A DNA stretch of 64,000 nt from assembly GCA_036169595.1 (NCBI GenBank), contig CM069767.1:2776501-2840500 (forward strand), in the 5' to 3' direction. Of the stretch, positions 28,475 to 39,797 are shown piece after piece. The notes beneath the pieces were generated by a model. It did no database searches, had not been told where the DNA came from, and saw only the letters and a list, made by a program, of their open reading frames with translations. The position numbers and the translations under genes were made by a program. Position 1 is the stretch's first letter; each line of letters starts with the position of its first letter. Origin of the DNA: Dictyostelium firmibasis (Eukaryota > Evosea > Eumycetozoa > Dictyosteliales > Dictyosteliaceae).

Positions 28475-28660
28475 ATTAGCAAAAAATAAATTGTAATTTC
28501 AAATTATCATTCAAAATTTTTTATAAAGAAAAAACAAAATTTAGTGTTTTTATTTAGTTTGATCTATATTATGTTTTTCACTAATTGAATGAATAAAAAA
28601 AGATTTATCTAATATTGTTTTTCATATTTGATCATAATTTTTATTCTAACCTTACCCCCA

Positions 28661-28709
<49 letters not shown>

Positions 28710-29160
28710 AAAAATAACCACACAAAAAAATGTTATGAAATTGATTAACTTATGTGTTTGTGTATTTTCTTTCTTTTAAAAGAAAAAAAAATTATCTGTT
28801 TTCAAATTTAAAGAAAAAAAATGAAAAAAAAATAGTAATCACCTTAAAATCACATTTATTTTTTTAATAATTATGTTTTTTGGATAGTCACATTTATTTA
28901 AATACCGACAAGGCAATTTTATAAATTTTTTATTGTAAAGAATAAAAATTAAAAAATTTAATTATAAAAATATATAAAGGGAAAATGAAAAAAATAAAAA
29001 TATCTTTTAATGGGATTGTGGCTAAAAAAAAAAAAGTAAAAAAAAAATAAAAAAATTAAAAAAAAAATGAAAATAAAGCCTAATAAACACTGAAGAAATT
29101 TAAAGAATTAAATTCCATTTTAGGGAGACCTTTTTTGTTTATTAATCTTTGAAAATATCA

Positions 29161-29196
<36 letters not shown>

Positions 29197-29851
29197 AACC
29201 CATTATTGATATATTACCGAAATGATACAATCAGGTTTTATAAGAATTAAAATAAAAAATTAAATAATATTTATTTTTATTTTTTTAAATTTCTAAAATA
29301 ATTATCCCAATTGTGTGAGAGTGTGGTCATTTTTATAAAAATGTGTTTGTGTGGCAAATGTTTGAAAATTATTTGATTATAATCAAAGGGGGTTTTTTTA
29401 TTTTGTGTTCATAATAATACTGATAACAACAACCACCACAATAATAGTAATCAATTTCCACTTGTTAAATTTTAATTTTAGTATTTAATTTTTATTTTAT
29501 TTATTTTATTTTTATTTTTTTATTTAAATTCACTTTTTTTTTTTTTTTTTTTTTTTTAATTTATTTAATTTTTTTTTTTTGTTTTATTTTATTTATTTAT
29601 TTATTTTTTTTTTTTTTTTTTTTTTATTTTTGTTTACCAAAAAATTAAAAAGTCCATATTTATTATTTTCACAAGCCCACAAAAAAAAAAAAAAAAGTAT
29701 TTATTATATTATTTTATAAAATGATAGCTATTTAATAAAATTGGCTCAATACTAATTCTCATAATTATTTTTAAGATATTTTTATAAATTGGGAAAAAAT
29801 ATCTTTTTTTTTTAATTAAAAAAAAGATATCAAAAAAAAAAAAAAAAAAAA
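28475..29851. other. Gene-poor AT-rich region
   Basis: It contains a T run of about 47 nt ending at 28708 and an A run at 29166-29193. Mixed sequence at 29290-29460 is probably upstream DNA of the STAND-FNIP gene. No gene supported. Confidence 0.55.
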
Positions 29852-30521
29852 ATGAAAATCAAAAATTTAATTAGCAGTCAATGTGATTTATCTTTTAATG
29901 TTAATCAAAACAATTTTAAAGTTCAACACAATCAAATTATAAAAAAAAATAAAATAAATTTGGTAGCAATGGATGATAAAACAATTGAAATCCTTGATGA
30001 TGAAATGAAAAAAGTATTAAACTCACTTAAAATACAAGTTGATCAATATGGTAATTCATTAATTGAATCTGATAAATCTATAGGAAAAACTTCATTAATT
30101 AAAAACTACAGTCAATTATTTGAAGATCAATATGACTTAATTACAATGATTCATAATGAAACAATGGAAATGGATTTATCAACCTTTGCAATGTATATAG
30201 AAAATAATGAAGGTGAAGATAATTTTCAACTATTCGATAGATTTACAAATATAAATAATATACCAATGCTTATTCATGAAAAACTATACAACTATTTAAA
30301 TGAAACTAATAAAAATTGGTTAATTTTATTTGATAATGCAAATTTAAATAATTTAAAAGAATTTCAAAAATCAATACCATTAATTTTTAATAACAATAAC
30401 TCTAAGCATCATATAATAATTACAACAAAAGAATCTCAATTAAATAATATTGAAGATTTTAGTGATTTAATATCTTTTACATTAGAACCATTCTATGAAA
30501 GAACTAAATCAACAATTTTTT

Positions 30522-30553
<32 letters not shown>

Positions 30554-32170
30554 TATAATAATAATAATAATAATAATAATAATTTTAATAATAATAATAA
30601 TAATAACAATAATAATAATATACAAACAAATGGATATGAAAACAATTTATTTTTTTATAATAAAAATGAATTATTAAAAAAAGGAATAATACCAGAGGAT
30701 GTTTCACATTTAGTTTTAGGTTTAGATTATAATTTACCAATTACAGATCAATTAATAATACCTAGATCAGTAACAGAAATAACATTTGGTTGGAATTTTA
30801 ATATATCATTCTCAGAAATTAATTTGCCAAATTCAATTACTAAATTAGTAATTGGACATGGTTTCAACCAAGCTATATATCCAGGATCTTTACCTAATTG
30901 TATAAAACATTTAGAATTTGGTCATTGTTTTAATCAAAGTTTAGAAGTTGGTTCTATTCCTTCATCAACAACATTTTTAAAGTTTGGTCATTGTTATAAT
31001 CAAAGTTTAAAGCCTGGTGTAATTCCTTCAAAGGTTAGATTCTTAGAGTTTGGCCATTGCTTTGATCAAACTTTTGGTAGAAATACCTTACCATATGGTT
31101 TATTAAGTTTAAAATTTGGTAATTTTTTTAATCAACAAATTGAAATCGATGATTTTCCAAAGACCATTAAAGCAATTCATTTTGGGTACTACTTTAATCA
31201 ACCAATACCTGAGAATTCAATTCCATTTGGTGTTTGTGATCTAACATTTGGATGGTGTTTTAATCAGCCTCTAAATGAAGGTAGTATACCAAATTCAGTT
31301 TCTAATCTTATTTTCTCTGGAATGTTTAATCAAATGATTTCAAATACCAACACTATACCATTATCTGTTAAACATTTAGAAGTTGGTAAGAATTTCAATC
31401 AACCAATCAATAATCTATCATCTTCGGTGGCACATTTCACTTGGAATAGTGAATTTAAATTAAGAGAAGATTTATTACCAATGACAGTTACTCATTTAAC
31501 ACTTGGTGATAATTTTAATAAACTGATTAAAGGTCATTTACCAAATTCAATTACTAGAGTTGACTTTGGTAATTCTTTTAATCAACCAATACCAAAGAGT
31601 TTCTTCCCTCAGTCTTTAACTCATTTAAATTTGGGTTACAAATTTAATAAACAAATTCAACCATTTGTTTTACCACCATCACTTACCCACTTAACTTTAT
31701 CTAATGATTATAACCAAATTTTATTGCCAGGTACTTTACCACAATCTTTGAAATACTTATCAATGGGTCAATCATTTAATAAATCTTTAGTCTTAAAACA
31801 AAGTTTATTTTCAACAATTGTAAAATTTTTAAATAATGGTAATAATAATAAATTAAATCAAGAAAATAATAGTGTTAATGGTGTAAGTGGTAGTGGTGGT
31901 GGTAGTGGTGGTGTAGATAATTTTATTTCCTTGCTTCCTAATAATCTTGAAACTCTTTGTTTAGGTTGGAAATTTAACCAACAAATAATTAAAGGTAGTA
32001 TTCCTGAAACTGTAAAAGAAATTAGTTTTGGTCCATTCTATTCACACACAATTCAAAAAGAAACTTTACCGCCTTCCGTTAAAAAATTAAATATTTTTGG
32101 TGGTAAAAGAAATTCCCATTTGTTCGATAATATTTCTAAATCTATAAGAATTAATTATCCTGATGAATAA
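29852..32170 (+). CDS. STAND/NB-ARC-like NTPase fused to FNIP repeats
   Basis: Single exon, 772 residues. Residues 60-215 look like a STAND (NB-ARC/NACHT-type) NTPase: a degenerate P-loop SDKSIGKTSL (73-82), YDLITMIHNETM (94-105), the Walker B strand NWLILFDNAN (155-164) and the sensor strand HHIIITTKES (186-195), then SFTLEPFYE. These line up with NB-ARC WLLVLDNAD, GHVLVTSRN and LEPL. The P-loop has lost two glycines but keeps Gly-Lys-Thr. An Asn run (about 224-262) links to about 18 FNIP repeats (275-755; FNQPI, SIPNSV, HLEFG), a leucine-rich-repeat class expanded in Dictyostelium. NTPase plus repeat sensor is the plan of NLR receptors. There is no visible N-terminal effector domain. Ligand and role unknown. 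Confidence 0.85.
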
Positions 32171-32375
32171 TTAATAATAAATTAATAATAATTTTTTGTA
32201 AATAGTTAAAAAAAAAAAAAAAAAAAAAAGATTCGTTTCAATGACCCTGTGTTACAAATAGTTTCATTTTTAAAAAAAAAAAAAATTCGTTTTTTAGTTT
32301 CTTTTTTAAAAAAATATCTTTTTTAATTTTGTTTTTTTTTTATTTTCATTTTTTTTTTTTTTATAAAACAAAAAG

Positions 32376-33617
32376 ATGGAACCAATAACAACAACAACAA
32401 CTGTAACACTCAATGATATTAAAGAAGCACATAAAAGAATTGAAAAATATATACATAAAACACCTGTACTCACAAACTCTACAATCAATGAGTTAGCTGG
32501 TAAAGAATTATATTTCAAATGTGAAAATTTACAAAAAACAGTATGTGTTGATTCATATAAAAAAATTTTGAATATATATATTTTATATTAAAGAAATATT
32601 GAATATCTAATTTATTATTATTATGTTATTAAAAAAAAAAAAAAAAAAAAAGGGAAGTTTTAAAATGCGTGGTGCAAGTAATGCAATCTTTTCATTAAAT
32701 GAAGAGGAATTAAGTAGAGGAGTTGTAACTCATAGTAGTGGTAATCATGGTCAAGCAATTTCATATGCATCAAAAGTTAGAGGTACACCATGTTATGTTG
32801 TTGTACCAGAGAATGCACCATCAGTTAAATTGAATGCAATTTGTGGATATGGTGCAAATGTTACACAATGTAAAGCAACATTAGAGGCAAGAGAATTAAA
32901 TACTAATCAATTGATTGAAAAACATGGTTGTAAATTAATTCATCCATTTGATAATTTACAAGTTATTGCAGGTCAAGGTACAGTATCATTAGAGTTAATG
33001 GAACAAGTTGAGAATTTAGATGCAATCATTACACCAGTTGGTGGTGGTGGTTTATTATCTGGAACTTGTATCACTGCAAAATCATTGAATCCAAATATTA
33101 AAGTATTCGCTGCTGAACCTTTAGGTGCTGATGATGCTCATCGTTCACTTAAATCTGGTTCAATTCAAAAACATACAGAAGGTAAACCAAATACAATAGC
33201 CGATGGTTTATTAACAATTGTTGGCTCTCTCACTTTTCCAATTATTAAAGAAAACTGTGATGATATTATTGTTGTAACTGATGATGAAATTAAAGATGCA
33301 ATGAGAGTAAGTTTTTTTTTTTTTATTAAATTATATATAATAAATCCTCAAAAAAAAAAAAAAAAAAAAAAAAGTTGAAAGAAGTAAAAAATAACTAATT
33401 TTTTTTTTTTTTTTTTTTTCAAAAAAATTTTATAATTAACAAATAATAATAGTTGGTTTGGGAAAGAATGAAAATTATTATTGAACCATCATCAGCATCA
33501 ACATTAGCTGCTGTTTTAAAACCTGAATTTAAAGATAGAAAAGATATTAAAAAAGTGGGTATTATAATTTCTGGAGGTAATGTGGATTTGGATTCACTTT
33601 CAAAAATTTTAAATTAA
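32376..33617 (+). CDS. Serine racemase (PLP fold type II)
   Basis: Makes D-serine from L-serine and can also eliminate water from serine, using pyridoxal phosphate. Exons 32376-32540, 32653-33306 and 33453-33617 encode 327 residues, the usual length. Motifs: the PLP lysine in GSFKMRGA (Lys59), SSGNHGQA, the phosphate-binding loop PVGGGGLLSG, AAEPLGADDA, and across the second intron LVWERMKIIIEPSSA and SGGNVDLDSL. The LVWERM and GGNVDL blocks match serine racemase better than threonine dehydratase, and no ACT regulatory domain is present. The gene starts about 200 bp after the STAND-FNIP gene. Confidence 0.9.
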
Positions 33618-33712
33618 TAAATTTATTGTAAAAAAAATATATATTTTATTTTTTATTTTTTATTTATTTTTTACCAGAAAGGGCAATTCATAATTGTTTG
33701 TTGTCTCATTTC

Positions 33713-33746
<34 letters not shown>

Positions 33747-33935
33747 TAAATCAGTGAATTTTTGAAAATCATATTTTTTTTTTTTTAATTTTTTTTTTTT
33801 TTAATTTTTGAAAATAATATTTTTATTTTTTTTTTTTTTTAAAATTTAATCAATTGCAATTGATTTTTATTTTTATTTTTATTTTTATTTTTTTTTTTAC
33901 AATTTTTAAAGATTTTCAATGTGTCCAGAATAAAC

Positions 33936-33966
<31 letters not shown>

Positions 33967-34302
33967 TTTACAATTAAATAAAAGCAATATCTTTCACAAC
34001 CACACATTCGAAACCACACCCCCCCTCCCAAACAACAACTTCTCTTTCGTTTATTATAATTTCAATTTATTTGATTTTAATTTTTATATTTTTTTTTTTT
34101 TTTTTTCAAAATTATAATTAAATAAATAGTTTTTTATTTTTTTTTTTAATTAGAAAAAAAATTTCTTTTTTATCTATTTTTTATTTTTTTTTTTTATTTT
34201 TTTTTTTTAAATAAAAATCGAAATTAAACTTTTTGTTTTATTTTTTTTTATTCATTTTTTTATTTATTATTTGTACATACTATATATATATATATATATA
34301 TA
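33618..34302. other. Intergenic region
   Basis: Long T runs, then a C-rich patch near 34016-34030, unusual for this DNA, and a TA dinucleotide run just before the next start codon. No gene supported. Confidence 0.6.
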
Positions 34303-36876
34303 ATGAATTTAAATAACTTCTCTTTAATAAGAGATTTAGCAAAGAATAAACATATCTTCAAATTTAAAAATAATAATAGCAATAGTAATATTTTACCGTT
34401 TAGTACAAGATACGAACCAAAATCTATATATAAAGACAATAAAAGTGTTATAGGAGCTTTAAATAATTATGACAATAATATTATATATAACACCAACATT
34501 AAAAAACAAACCAATATATCTAAACAAACCAACAGAGATATATCACCTAACATTGTGAATAAAATAAAGAAAATTCAACCTCATTTTATAAAATCAACAG
34601 TGCCACCAATATTACCAACTATTTTGGCTAATAGTATTAATAATAAATTTAATAGTACCAATATTCAATCTCAAAGATTTTATTGTGGTGTTTGGGGTGG
34701 AGGAAATAAAAATAAAAAAACCAACACTGATAATAGTGGTGACAAAGAAGAAAAGAATAATAATAATAATACCAATGATAATAAAAATGATAGTAGTAAC
34801 AAAGAGGAAAACAATGAAACTAAACAATCTAAATATTCATATAAAGAAGGTATTTTTGCATTCTTTCAAAAGTTGATAGAAAAAGCAAAATACTTTTTAA
34901 CTAGAAATAAACCCTTAACGTCTGATCAAAGAATAGCATTAATTAGTTGGGCTGCTTTTGGTACTGGTGCTTTAGTACTAATTGGTACAACCTCTTTTAT
35001 ATCTTTTATTTTATTCTTTGCAAATACATTTGAATTCTTTGGTATGTATTACTTTTTATTACAATTATTAAAAATTACCATAGTATAAATAACATATATT
35101 CATTAAATATATATTTTCAAATCAAAAAAAAAAAAAAAAAAAAAAACTATAGAATTTTTGGCAAATAAAATCAATAAATATTTAACGAATAATACAGGTA
35201 TTACAATTACATTTGAATCAGCAAGAGGTGATATGAAAACAGGTTATATTAGATTAGAGAATGTGAATGTATCACGTACACCAAGACCAGATGATAGATT
35301 ATCATCGATTCAACTATCAATTAGACAAGTTGATATCAAATTGAATTTGTTATGGTTTTTAGAGGGTAAAGGATTGATACAAGAATGTTTAGTGAACGGA
35401 GTTAGAGGATTAATAGATCGAAGAACTGAAGGAATCTATTTTAATAAAAATATGGTATATCCAAGGAGAAAGAGAACCTCTGGTGATTTTGAACTTGAGA
35501 AATTGGAAGTACGTGATCTATTAATTACAATGTATTTACCAGATAAAAGTTATAGACCATTACCAATCTCTATCTATCATTTGGAGAGTGATAGATTTAG
35601 AAAACAATGGATGCTATTGGATTTAATCTCCTGTAAGAGTATAGTTGGTAAATTCGATAATTCTCTATTCACTCTAACCATTCCACAACATCATCGTCAA
35701 TTCAATATTGAAAGTGATGATTTACTCTCTATGAAACTCAAACAACTCACTTCAAATGGTAATCAAAACTTAAGAAACTATGATAACTATTATAACTACA
35801 TAACTGAGCCTTCAGATAATCTATTCTTAACTCAATCAAATTCACAAATTGATAATGACTATTATCATCATAGTCATGGCCTCAACAACAACAATAATAA
35901 CCACTATCACAGATATAATGATAGAGATGAGAATTTTGATGAAACAAAATCCATGTCTAAAAAGAAACTAACCAAAAAGAAAAGAGATGAAAAATTAGAA
36001 TATAGAGAATTGAAAATTGATGGATTAAATACTGATATTCTAAGTAGAAATGCAACAGGACCATTAGGTTGGATTAAAGAGGGTACATTTGATATTGATC
36101 TCTTAATTCTATTACCAAATTATATGGGTGATAATGAAAAAGAACTCTTATCAACTGAACAACTCGAATATGGTATCATTCCAACATCAACAGAGAATCC
36201 GCGTATGAATTTACATTTGGATTTTAAAGTTCAATTAAACCATCTCTATAGTGTTGCCCCATTGTATACACCAGAGATCTCTTACATTTCGAATGCATTG
36301 GCTCATCCAATAGTTGCCTACATTAACTCTCACTCTAAACATATACCACTATCATTTAAATTTGCAATGAACGTACGTCAATTCAATGGTTCTTGGACAC
36401 CAAGTCAAGCTTGTTTCTGGGAGATGATCTCTGCAAGTGTATATGCCGAACTCTTGAAAAAAGTACAAGAAACTAAAAATGTTACCACCCTTAAAAAAGT
36501 GGCTTCTGATTTAGTTAATGATATAGTTCAATGGATAGCCCCTCATTTACAAGCATTGCACTATCAACAAAAAGAAAAAGAAGAACAAGAGAAATTATTG
36601 TTATTACAACAAGAGTTAAAAAAAAAACATAAAAAAAATACTTTACAAAATGATGACGATGAAGCCACTGTATATGATGGTAATGGTGAAATCATTTTAA
36701 GTGATCAAATCCACCAAGACATTGAAAATGAAAAACTTGAACAAGATTATCAAAAAACAAATAATGAATCAGAGAATGAAGATGAAGAAGAAGAGGAACC
36801 AATTAATCAACAACTTGTTTATTATCAAGAAATGCAAAAATTATTAGACAATCAACAACAAAAACAATATTATTAA
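34303..36876 (+). CDS. MDM31/MDM32-type mitochondrial inner membrane protein
   Basis: Exons 34303-35041 and 35153-36876 (donor GTATGT, acceptor CTATAG, phase 1) encode 820 residues. In yeast Mdm31/Mdm32 sit in the inner membrane and affect mitochondrial shape, mtDNA and lipids. The first 130 residues are Asn/Lys-rich with no acid, consistent with a targeting signal. A hydrophobic segment lies near 218-240 (FGTGALVLIGTTSFISFILF). The conserved domain starts FLANKINKYLTNNTGITITF and includes GYIRLENVNVSRTP, LSIRQVDIKLNLLWFLEGKG, VRGLIDRRTEG, ELKIDGLNTD and PLGWIKEGTFDIDLLI. This is the beta-rich lipid-transfer-like pattern seen in Mdm31. The C-terminal acidic coiled coil is low-complexity. Confidence 0.82.
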
Positions 36877-36941
36877 AAAAAAAATGTATATATCCTTTCA
36901 AAAAATTATAATATTTAAATTTTTATTTGTAAAAAAAATAA

Positions 36942-37032
36942 AAAAACATTTATTATTTATGTATTATTATAAATACATAAATAAAAAAACATTTATTATT
37001 TATGTATTATTATAAATACATAAATAATAAAT
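36942..37032. repeat. Tandem 43-bp palindromic unit between convergent genes
   Basis: Two copies of a 43-bp unit lie head to tail. Each holds 13-bp inverted arms (TTATTTATGTATT and AATACATAAATAA) around a 6-nt loop. The two copies sit between the convergent 3' ends of the MDM31-like and AIG1-like genes, where RNA from both strands would fold at its end. Confidence 0.85.
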
Positions 37033-37083
37033 ATTATTTTAGAAGTATTACAAAATAGGATTTATTTTTTTTTTTAAAAAAAT

Positions 37084-39316
37084 TTAATTTAATAACCATT
37101 TAAGAGCAGTTTGGACATGATTATTTAAACTAACCTTAACATTTTTAACCTTTGCAACTGACACATATTTTTGTGTTTCATTATGACTTTGGATGTCATT
37201 AATGATTTTACCAGAGATTTCAAGAGATAAAACTTCTTCACCAAGGAGATTGATTTCATGTGGTGAATGGCCTTCTTTAGCTTTACAACGAGCACTTTCA
37301 AATGTATCGAGTTCAATTTTATGAACTCTAAGGATTTCATTTAATTTTTCGAGTTGTTGCTCTTTATTTGGAATATTGGATTTCTTGATGTTATTTATTT
37401 CCAAAGTGAGGTATTCTTCATAGTCATGATTAACTGGAACCAATGAATTGTGAGCAACAAATATGGCGAATTTAGCAAAGGCATTTGAAAGGATATCAAA
37501 TTCTTTTTGATATTTTTCTTTGAGTGCCAAGTTTTCTGCAACTCTTCTGTTGGCAACAGAGGTAAGCTCCTCTTTGGAAAGGATTTTTCCTTTAATACCT
37601 TCATCGACAACTTGAATTGCTTCTTTAACATGAACGATATCAGATGCGGTGTGATCCTTGTATGAGCAACCACATTCTTTACAGCCACCAAAAATACCAA
37701 ATGTATGATGCCAGTAGAGACTTGAATCCTTGTTAATTTTATTTTTATATTCGAGTGAACAATGACGGCCAACAAATTCTTTAGAACCATTTTTAGTGTT
37801 TATTTTACCAGTTTTGTGACAACTTAATTTATTACAGAAAATAGCTGACTCCTCTAATTGTCCCCAAACCAATCTATCGAGTTGTGCAGTTACCAATGGT
37901 CTTAATTGCTCCAAATCACCTCTATGTTTCTTGATGTTTTCATTTTGTTGTTCAATATTTGCTAAAAATCTCTGAATTGAAGTTAAACAGAAATGAATTG
38001 GTGTTCCCATCTTTCTAATCATTTCTCTGGTGTTATTGATACATTCAGTGTCTTTAACTCTATGTGGTGGAGTATTGACAATGGTATTCATTAATCTAGT
38101 GGCTTCAGAAGCGGATCTCCTCCAACTGGTACCATAGATTTGAAGATCATCTTCAGAAAATGCTGCACCTTTCAATGAAGAAGCCAAGACATTGAATCCC
38201 TCATTTTCGAAACAAAATACTCTACCGGTTGTATCCAATTGAGCATTTGCATGTTCAATTGATTTCAAATGATTCTCGAGAGTAGAAAGTGCTGGACCAG
38301 CTTTATACATTGAACCTCTAGAATTTGTAAAGCAAAAGAAGATATTGTTCTTTGCAGAATAATGTAAATGATGTAACAACTCATTGATACAATACTTGAA
38401 CATGGTATTGATTCTATTTTCGTTGGATTTTAATAAAATTAAAATACCATGAATTTCTTCGACTTTAGTGAGCTCGCTAAGAATCATTTCAAAGTTAATG
38501 TCATCTTGTTTACAACCACGAGTATCACCAACACCTGGTGTATCTAAAATGGTCAAGGTTTTATTGTTTCCCATATCTATGACATATCTCTTTGGTTTAA
38601 CTGTAACTGATGCACCATCTTTATGTTCATTTGAAAGGTATTTTGATTGACCAATAATGAAATTATGATGCACATTATTTGAATCAAAAACTTCAACTCT
38701 GTTTGGAATGGTTGCTACTTCTAGTAAATTGGCAAGTCTTATGGCCTCCGCTAAAGTTTCATATCTTAAATAGTTTACTAATGACGAAATAAATGTACTT
38801 TTGCCAACACCAGTACTACCCAAAACCAAAATATTTGTATTTAAAGGTTGTTTCTCAACTTTAACTTTTTCTTCTGTTTTTTCTTCAACTTTTGGTTCCT
38901 CTTCAACTTTTGGTTCCTCTTCAACTTTTGGTTCCTCTTCAACTTTTGGTTCCTCTTCAACTTTTGGTTCCTCTTCAACTTTTGGTTCCTCTTCAACTTT
39001 TGGTTCCTCTTCAACTTTTGGTTCCTCTTCAACTTTTGGCTTCTCTTCAACTTTTGGTTCCTCTTCATCATTACCTTTTGTTATTTCTTCATATGCATAT
39101 TTGGGTTCTTGTGGTTCATCAACACAAGCTCTACCCTCAATTGGTTCTTTTTCTTCGATATTGGCATTTTCAACCTTTTCTGCCAATTGACTTACGGCAT
39201 CATCTGGGGCGTCTAAAATATTTTTAATAAATTTTGATTAGATTGGATTTAACAAAAAAAAAAAAAAAAAAAAAAAAAAACAATAAAATTTAAATACCTC
39301 CTACTGGAATATGCAT
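37084..39316 (-). CDS. AIG1/septin-like GTPase with Lys-Val-Glu-Pro repeats
   Basis: A micro-exon 39298-39316 (MHIPVG) joins exon 37084-39212 in phase 1, giving 715 residues. The N-terminal region to about 115 is acidic, with eight perfect KVEEEP hexapeptides and flanking variants. The GTPase domain follows: P-loop GSTGVGKST, a Thr-bearing switch near DGASVTV, DTPGVGDTRG (G3), a long hydrophobic strand IHGILILLKSN and CFTNSRG in the G4 position. That order fits the AIG1/TRAFAC group of AIG1, Toc and septin proteins. Residues about 480-550 carry paired Cys/His (CNKLSCH, GRHCS, HHTFG, CKECGC) that could bind zinc. The rest is helical. There are no membrane segments. AIG1 relatives act in immunity in plants and vertebrates; the role here is not known. 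Confidence 0.85.
38884..39066. repeat. 18-bp coding repeat in the AIG1-like gene
   Basis: Ten adjacent 18-bp units (tcttcaacttttggttcc and close variants) encode the KVEEEP hexapeptides on the minus strand. Units are identical at third positions, which shows recent expansion. They also keep several other frames open. Confidence 0.95.
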
Positions 39317-39702
39317 ATTATTATGATATATATATAAAATTAAACTAATTTCTAATTAATAACAAAAAATACAAAAAAAAAAAACTTTAAATCTCAAAAA
39401 AATTTAAAAAAATAAAAAAATAAAAAAATAAAAAAATAAAAAATTAAAAAAAAATAAAAAATTTTCAGTGGGAAAGCTTAAAATTTTGAGACGACTCAAA
39501 ATTCTTCATTTTTTTTTTATTTGGTAAAAATATCCAAATTTTTATTCTTCCCCATCTGAATATTATTTTTCATACTACCTATAATACTTTTTTTTTAATT
39601 AAATACAATTTGAAATTCAATATTAAAACCAATAAAAAAAAAAATATATTAATAACAAAGTAATCCTCTTTTTTTCTTTTTTTTTTATAAATTTTTATTT
39701 GA

Positions 39703-39747
<45 letters not shown>

Positions 39748-39797
39748 ATCTTGATTTTTATATTTTTTTATTATTTTTTTTATATTTTTAATTTTAT
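39317..39797. other. Intergenic region
   Basis: Homopolymer A+T between two minus-strand genes. No gene seen. Confidence 0.6.

Noticed and set aside
32306-32518. Minus-strand frame opposite serine racemase exon 1
   Set aside because: It is a shadow of the real exon, which has clear PLP-enzyme motifs and splice sites.
38801-39227. Three long plus-strand frames opposite the KVEEEP repeat
   Set aside because: An 18-bp repeat keeps any frame without a stop in its unit open. None has a supported start or family.
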